Assembly: GCF_014268755.2 (NCBI RefSeq) | Contig: NZ_CP077093.1 | Location: forward strand, 2,592,001 to 2,656,000 | Direction of reading: 5' to 3' | DNA length: 64,000 nucleotides | From: Pseudomonas vanderleydeniana | GTDB taxonomy: Bacteria; Pseudomonadota; Gammaproteobacteria; Pseudomonadales; Pseudomonadaceae | In this document: positions 59,512 through 64,000 of the stretch, one piece after another | Layout of the letters: each line of letters begins with the position of its first letter | How positions within the stretch are numbered: the first letter of the stretch is position 1 | Program-made: the position numbers and the translations under genes | The notes under the pieces: model-generated | Told to the model about the DNA's origin: nothing | Seen by the model: the letters and a program-made list of their open reading frames with translations, nothing else | Database searches by the model: none

Positions 59512-60902
59512 CCGGGAACAACGCGCATCAACCGATCGACCAGGCGGTCAATCTGGCGGTACAGGCCGCTCCGGCCTGGGCCGAGGCCAGTGTGACCGTA
59601 CGTGCCGGCTTGCTCCGCGGCCTGGCGGCGGCGCTGGAAGCGCACCAGGCCGACCTGGTCGCGATCGCCGATGAAGAGAGCCATCTCGGTACCGTACGCC
59701 TGAATGGCGAAGTGGCACGCACCGCGTTCCAACTGCGTGGCTTTGCCGAACAACTGGAAGCCGGTGCCATCCGTCGCGTAGTGGATGAAGCGGTTGCCGG
59801 CGCACCGCCGGCCGGGCGTCCGCGCCTGGTGCGCGTCCTGCGCCCGGTGGGGCCGGTGGCGATGTTCTCGGCGAGCAACTTCCCGTTTGCCTTCTCCGTG
59901 CTTGGCGGCGATACCGCGTCGGCGCTCGCCGCTGGCTGTCCGGTGGTGGTCAAGGCTCACTCCGGTCATCCGCGCCTGTCCCGGGCGGTGTTCGACCTGG
60001 CGCGCCAGGTGGTGTTGGCCCTGGGCCTGCCGGAAGGTGTGCTGACCCTGGTCGAGGGCGCCTCCCGTGGTGCCGGTGGTTATCTGGTGCAGCACCCGGG
60101 GATCGCCGCCGTGGCCTTCACCGGTTCGTACCAGGGCGGCACCGCGCTGTGGCGGCTGGCCAACGAGCGGCCGCGACCGATTCCGTTCTTCGGCGAGCTG
60201 GGCTCGATCAACCCGCTGGTGGCCCTGCCGGCCGCGCTGGCAGCGGATAGCCAGGGCCTGGCCAACACCCTGGCCGGTTCCATCACCCTGGGTTGCGGTC
60301 AGTTCTGTACCAGTCCGGGGGTGATCGTGCTGCTCAAGGGCGAGGCCAGCGAGCGTTTCGTCGCACAACTGGGCGCGGCGCTTGAACCGGTACGTACCCA
60401 TGCGATGCTGACGCCGTCCATGCGCGAAGGATTCGAGCACGCCAGTTCGGTGGTGGCCGGGCACGCCGCGACGCTGTTCGCCGGGACCGCTGCGGCGGGC
60501 CCGGCACCACGGCTGTATCGCACCGATGCGGCGGCGTTCATCGCCAATCCGGCCTTGCGCGAGGAGATGTTCGGTCCGGCTGCGCTGGTCGTGGTCGCCG
60601 ATGATCTGGCCCAGGTCGAGCAGGTGCTGGCGGCGATCGGCGGGACCTTGACCACCACCCTCTGGGGGGCCAGCGACGACACGCCGGCCAACCGTTCCCT
60701 GGCGCGAGTCGCCGGGCAGGTTTCCGGTCGCGTGCTGTTCCAGGGCGTGCCGACCGGCGTCGCGGTCTGTGCGGCGCAGCAACACGGCGGGCCATGGCCA
60801 TCGTCCACTGCGCCACAGACCACCTCGGTCGGTTATGCCGCGCTGGAGCGTTTCCTGCGTCCGGTCGCGCTGCAGGATGCGCCGGCCTGGGCCCAGGGAT
60901 GA
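59508..60902 (+). CDS. Aldehyde dehydrogenase, alpha-ketoglutarate-semialdehyde type
   Basis: 464 residues. The catalytic Cys is in C-G-Q-F-C-T-S-P-G and the general-base Glu in F-F-G-E-L-G-S-I-N-P, a context typical of ketoglutarate semialdehyde dehydrogenases, which use NADP or NAD and end pentose/uronate/aldarate pathways at 2-oxoglutarate. The N-terminus is shorter than most, as expected of this subfamily. Coupled to the NTF2-like gene by an ATGA overlap. Confidence 0.87.
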   Translation: MTGNNAHQPIDQAVNLAVQAAPAWAEASVTVRAGLLRGLAAALEAHQADLVAIADEESHLGTVRLNGEVARTAFQLRGFAEQLEAGAIRRVVDEAVAGAPPAGRPRLVRVLRPVGPVAMFSASNFPFAFSVLGGDTASALAAGCPVVVKAHSGHPRLSRAVFDLARQVVLALGLPEGVLTLVEGASRGAGGYLVQHPGIAAVAFTGSYQGGTALWRLANERPRPIPFFGELGSINPLVALPAALAADSQGLANTLAGSITLGCGQFCTSPGVIVLLKGEASERFVAQLGAALEPVRTHAMLTPSMREGFEHASSVVAGHAATLFAGTAAAGPAPRLYRTDAAAFIANPALREEMFGPAALVVVADDLAQVEQVLAAIGGTLTTTLWGASDDTPANRSLARVAGQVSGRVLFQGVPTGVAVCAAQQHGGPWPSSTAPQTTSVGYAALERFLRPVALQDAPAWAQG

Positions 60903-60917
60903 GGGGAGGGTGAAAGC

Positions 60918-61211
60918 ATGATGCGTCATCTCGTGATGTTTCGCCGCCTGCCGGATGTGCCCGCCCAGCCTGAACTCGAGGCTGAGCTGGTCGAACGCAT
61001 GCGCCTGCTGCCACAGCGCATCGACTTCATTCGTGGCTGGCATGTGGCGGCCAACGAACTGGATCGTCCGATCTGCTGGGATTACCTGCTTGATTCCAGC
61101 TTCGACGATGCCGAGTCGGTAGCGCGCTACCTGCCTCACCCGGCCCACCAGGCATTGGTCCAGGACCTGAAGCAGTACTTCGAGTGGGTGGCGGTCGACT
61201 ACACCGCCTGA
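60918..61211 (+). CDS. Dabb-family (dimeric A/B barrel) protein
   Basis: 97 residues, with the Dabb start R-H-L-V-M-F-R-R-L-P and the D-S-S-F-D-D-A-E-S-V-A-R-Y-L-P-H-P-A-H-Q segment that marks the stress-response A/B barrel. 15 bp after the aldehyde dehydrogenase, so in the same transcript. Such proteins may be small catalytic or binding partners in sugar-acid clusters. Confidence 0.8.
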   Translation: MMRHLVMFRRLPDVPAQPELEAELVERMRLLPQRIDFIRGWHVAANELDRPICWDYLLDSSFDDAESVARYLPHPAHQALVQDLKQYFEWVAVDYTA

Positions 61212-61274
61212 TCGCTCGCCGCAATAACCGTAATAACAACAGACGCGCCCCAACGAGGGCGCGCGGAGACACCG

Positions 61275-62561
61275 ATGAAGAACAAGAAGTCCTTTCGCTG
61301 GACCATCCTGGCGATGCTGTTCATCGCCATGGTGATCAACTACGTCGATCGTGCGGCGTTGTCCATTGCCATGCCGTTCATTACCCAGGATTACCACCTC
61401 ACGCCGGCCGAGAAGGGACTGATTTTCAGCAGCTTCTTCTTCGGCTACGCGCTGTTCTGTTTCGTTGGCGGTTACTTCGCCGACCGCTTCGGCCCCAAGC
61501 GGGTACTGACCTGGTCGATGTCGTTCTGGTCGGTGCTGTGCGGCTCCACCGCGCTGGCCTTCAACTTCTGGTCGCTGCTGGTCGTACGGGCGCTGTTCGG
61601 CATTGGCGAGGGCCCGGTCAGCACCACCGCGAACAAGGCCATCAACAGCTGGTTCCCGATCACCGAGCGTGCCCGTGCCATCGGTATCGCCCAGGCCGGT
61701 GGCCCGCTGGGTGGCGCGCTGGCGGGGCCGATCGTCGGCTTCCTGGCGATCTGGCTGGGCTGGCGCGTGGCGTTCGTGGTGATTTCGCTGGTCGGTATTC
61801 TCTGGGCCATCGCCTGGTGGCGCCTGGCGACCTCGACCCCCCAGGAGCACCCTGAGGTGAGCCAGGAGGAACTGGCACTGATCAATGCCGATCGCGAGAC
61901 GCCGGTGCAGGTTGCCAGTGACCTGCCGGCCACGCCGGTGATCGAGGTCATCCGCCAGCGCGCGGTGTTGATCTCGGGGCTGTCGTTGTTCTGCTACAAC
62001 TACATCCTCTATTTCTTCATGACCTGGTTTCCCAGCTACCTGATCGATGCCAAGGGCGTCGACCTCAAGTCCATGAGCATGGTCACCGCGTTGCCCTGGC
62101 TGGTCGGTACCTTCGGCTTCATCGGCGGTGGCCTGCTGATCGACTGGGTGTTCAAGCGCACCGGGCGGCGGTTGTTCTCGCGCAAGGTGGTGCTGGTCTG
62201 CTGCCTGCTGGTCGCCGCCAGTTGCGTCGGCCTGACCGGGCAGCTGGAGAGCATCACCGGCGCGGTGGCGGTGATGACCATCGCCGTCGGTTTCCTGATG
62301 CTGTCCGCCCCGGCGTACTGGTCGATGATTCAGGACGCGGTGCCGGACCACCAGGTCGGTACCGCCGGCGGCTTCATGCACGGCCTGGCCAACCTGTCCG
62401 GTATCGTCGCCCCGACCGTGACCGGGCTGATCATCCAGTACACCGGCACCTTCGCCAGTGGTTTCGCCCTCGCCGGATTGCTGGGCATCATCGGTGCACT
62501 GATCGTGGCGATCTTCGTCACCGAAAGGACCGTGGCCAACCCCGCCCTGATCGCGGCCTGA
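61275..62561 (+). CDS. MFS transporter, anion:cation symporter type (arm B)
   Basis: 428 residues. Twelve TM, with the same ACS signatures as the arm A transporter (F-I-A-M-V-I-N-Y-V-D-R-A, A-D-R-F-G-P-K-R-V) but clearly diverged. It is in the middle of the plus-arm genes. A GCGCCC/GGGCGC hairpin (61245-61262) stands just before its Shine-Dalgarno region. Sugar-acid uptake is predicted. Confidence 0.86.
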   Translation: MKNKKSFRWTILAMLFIAMVINYVDRAALSIAMPFITQDYHLTPAEKGLIFSSFFFGYALFCFVGGYFADRFGPKRVLTWSMSFWSVLCGSTALAFNFWSLLVVRALFGIGEGPVSTTANKAINSWFPITERARAIGIAQAGGPLGGALAGPIVGFLAIWLGWRVAFVVISLVGILWAIAWWRLATSTPQEHPEVSQEELALINADRETPVQVASDLPATPVIEVIRQRAVLISGLSLFCYNYILYFFMTWFPSYLIDAKGVDLKSMSMVTALPWLVGTFGFIGGGLLIDWVFKRTGRRLFSRKVVLVCCLLVAASCVGLTGQLESITGAVAVMTIAVGFLMLSAPAYWSMIQDAVPDHQVGTAGGFMHGLANLSGIVAPTVTGLIIQYTGTFASGFALAGLLGIIGALIVAIFVTERTVANPALIAA

Positions 62562-62570
62562 TCATTCAAC

Positions 62571-62596
62571 GGCCGTGCCGGCCCACCGGCACGGCC
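62571..62596 (+). promoter_or_regulatory. Intercistronic hairpin between MFS and dehydrogenase genes
   Basis: GGCCGTGCCGG (62571-62581) pairs perfectly with CCGGCACGGCC (62586-62596) over a 4-nt loop, 26 bp before the next start. No T-run. It could trim downstream expression or protect the upstream mRNA 3' end. Confidence 0.5.
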
Positions 62597-62622
62597 GACT
62601 GTAGAACGAGGATATCCATTTC

Positions 62623-63435
62623 ATGCAAACCCTGTTGATCACCGGCGCGGCCGGCATCGTCGGCACCGCCCTGCGGCCCCTGCTGCGCGAACACTATCAA
62701 CTGCGCCTGCTCGATCGCCGTCCGGTCGGCGACCTGCAGCCGGGCGAGAGCGAAATCGTCGGTGACCTGACCGATCCGGCGCTGGTCGAGCGCGCGGTCG
62801 AGGGGGTCTTCGGCATCCTGCACCTGGCCTGTGCCCACGGTACCGACATCGCTTTCCAGAGCACCGTGGAGCCGAACTACCACGCCACCCTGTACCTGCT
62901 CGAAGCCGCGCAGCGCCAGGGCGCCCGGCGCTTCCTGTTCACCAGCAGCCACCATGTGGTCGGGCAGTACCGTACCGACGTCGCCGAGACTTTCGATGAC
63001 GTGCCCGCCGCACCGGACAGCTACTATGCGATGAGCAAGGTGTTCGGCGAAGCGGCCTGTGCCGCCTTCAGCCTGCGTTACGATCTGGCGACGTTCATCA
63101 TCCGTATCGGTAACGCCGACCCGCAGGTGGCCGATGCCCGCCGGTTGCGGATGTGGACCAGTGCCCGCGACCTGGCGCAACTGGTGCGCATTGGCCTTGA
63201 GCACCCGCAGGTGCGCCATGAGGTGGTCTATGGGGTTTCCGAAAGCCCCCATCCGCTGTTCCACAACCGGCGCGCTCGGGAGCTGGGCTATCAGCCGCAG
63301 GACAATGCCGAGGATCATCTTGCGCCGGGCTACCTGCCTTACGAGGCCATGGATCCGATGACCTCCGGTCGCGACCATGTCGGTGGCGCCTACGCCGGAG
63401 CCACGCTGGTCAGCCTGCTGGGTGCCCGTCCATGA
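62623..63435 (+). CDS. Uronate dehydrogenase-like NAD-dependent SDR
   Basis: 270 residues, equal to known uronate dehydrogenases. The NAD site is G-A-A-G-I-V-G-T-A and the catalytic motif is Y-Y-A-M-S-K at about 131-136. The R-I-G-N-A-D-P block resembles the uronate dehydrogenase R-I-G-S-x-x-P block. It would oxidise a uronic acid to its aldaro-lactone. Its stop overlaps the next gene (ATGA). Confidence 0.83.
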   Translation: MQTLLITGAAGIVGTALRPLLREHYQLRLLDRRPVGDLQPGESEIVGDLTDPALVERAVEGVFGILHLACAHGTDIAFQSTVEPNYHATLYLLEAAQRQGARRFLFTSSHHVVGQYRTDVAETFDDVPAAPDSYYAMSKVFGEAACAAFSLRYDLATFIIRIGNADPQVADARRLRMWTSARDLAQLVRIGLEHPQVRHEVVYGVSESPHPLFHNRRARELGYQPQDNAEDHLAPGYLPYEAMDPMTSGRDHVGGAYAGATLVSLLGARP

Positions 63436-64000
63436 AAATCGCCAGCGTCCAAACGTTCATCGTCGAGATCCCGTTTCACGATGGCGGCCCGGCCAAGGCT
63501 ATCACGCCGATGACCTGGCACACCCTGGAGAACGTCCTGGTCCGTGTCGAGGACGAACAGGGCAACGTCGGCTGGGGCGAGGCGTTCGGTTACTTCGTGG
63601 CGGATTCGGTGCGTTCGATGATTGACCGGCTGATCACGCCGCTGACCGTCGGCCAGACGATCACCGACATCACGGCCTGGAACCTCAACGCCCAGTTGCG
63701 CCTGCACATCTTCGGTCGCTACGGGGTGACGATGTTCGGCCTCTCCGGGGTCGACATGGCGCTGTGGGACCTGCAGGCCAAGCGCGAAGGGCTGCCGTTG
63801 CACCGCCTGCTCGGCCAGGCCACCCGCGAGGCCATTCCCGCCTATGCAAGCCTGGTTCGCTACGGCGACAACGGCCTCGCCCCGGCGATGTGCGAGCGGG
63901 CGCTGCGTGAAGGTTTCAGGCACATCAAGCTGCACGAGAACACGGTGTCGGAGGTGGCTGCCTGCCGCCGTGCGGTTGGCCGCGACATTCCGCTGGCGAC
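63432..64000 (+). CDS. Mandelate racemase/muconate lactonising-family enzyme (partial, continues past window)
   Basis: 189 residues are present of about 380-400. The capping domain starts K-I-A-S-V-Q-T-F-I-V-E-I-P-F. The barrel begins at about 125 and shows the first catalytic motif I-K-L-H (Lys166-Leu-His168), a K-x-H rather than the K-x-K of mandelate racemase. The metal ligands lie past the edge. An acid-sugar dehydratase or cycloisomerase is likely from context. Confidence 0.87.
   Translation, partial: MKIASVQTFIVEIPFHDGGPAKAITPMTWHTLENVLVRVEDEQGNVGWGEAFGYFVADSVRSMIDRLITPLTVGQTITDITAWNLNAQLRLHIFGRYGVTMFGLSGVDMALWDLQAKREGLPLHRLLGQATREAIPAYASLVRYGDNGLAPAMCERALREGFRHIKLHENTVSEVAACRRAVGRDIPLA

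Noticed and set aside
59475-62381. 968-codon minus-strand open frame
   Set aside because: It is antisense to the NTF2/aldehyde dehydrogenase/Dabb/MFS genes and is rich in Arg/Gly/His as expected of GC-rich shadow frames.

Overview
The window reads as a chromosomal segment of a fluorescent-group Pseudomonas. The evidence is GC-rich coding with strong G/C third-position bias, Pseudomonas-type REP/REPIN palindromes (33103 and 54018-54123), a multi-hairpin dispersed repeat (33230-33416), and familiar Pseudomonas neighbours (a nimR/nimT-like pair, a FecI/FecR/TonB-receptor trio, a PmrAB-like two-component system beside an EptA-like transferase).

Region 1 (1-23.7 kb) is a type VI secretion system. 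On the minus strand lie tssB-tssC-tssE-tssF-tssG-tssJ-tssK (tssK cut by the left edge); on the plus strand lie vasI(tagO)-tssA-vgrG. An effector module sits between vgrG and tssM: a DUF4123 adaptor, a 776-residue cysteine-rich predicted effector with no family I recognise, and four tandem paralogous lipoproteins with a formylglycine-generating-enzyme (SUMF1/FGE) fold but without the catalytic cysteine motif. Copies 2-4 repeat with an exact 1106-bp period. I read them as an expanded immunity array. A DUF3592 membrane protein and tssM close the cluster. tssL, clpV/tssH and hcp are not in the window.

Region 2 (23.7-34.4 kb): a carboxynorspermidine synthase/decarboxylase pair; a broken acyl-CoA ligase fragment; two paralogous LuxR-type regulators; a YfcF-like glutathione transferase; then a minus-strand four-gene operon ending in an outer-membrane barrel and a periplasmic C39-like peptidase. 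The first gene of that operon encodes a secreted protein with a bacteriocin-leader-like motif, so it may be a small dedicated export/maturation system. AT-rich DNA, a REP and the multi-hairpin repeat follow, then a DMT exporter divergent from a MocR regulator.

Region 3 (34.5-54.1 kb): MocR; an uncharacterised two-TM protein; two small secreted proteins; PmrAB-like regulators with a PmrA-type box divergent from the EptA-like transferase; a fatty-acid-hydroxylase-family membrane enzyme; a Fur-box-headed sigma factor/FecR/siderophore receptor operon; a pair of small unknown genes; a chemoreceptor; nimR/nimT; and an SRPBCC plus saccharopine-dehydrogenase-like operon ending near a REPIN.

Region 4 (54.1-64 kb): a VOC protein, then a probable sugar-acid (uronate/aldarate-like) catabolic cluster. 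It has two divergent arms, each with an ACS-family MFS transporter and an NAD-dependent sugar dehydrogenase/epimerase. The plus arm adds an RraA-like aldolase, an NTF2-like protein, an alpha-ketoglutarate-semialdehyde-type dehydrogenase, a Dabb protein and an enolase-superfamily enzyme (cut by the right edge). The substrate is not readable from sequence alone.
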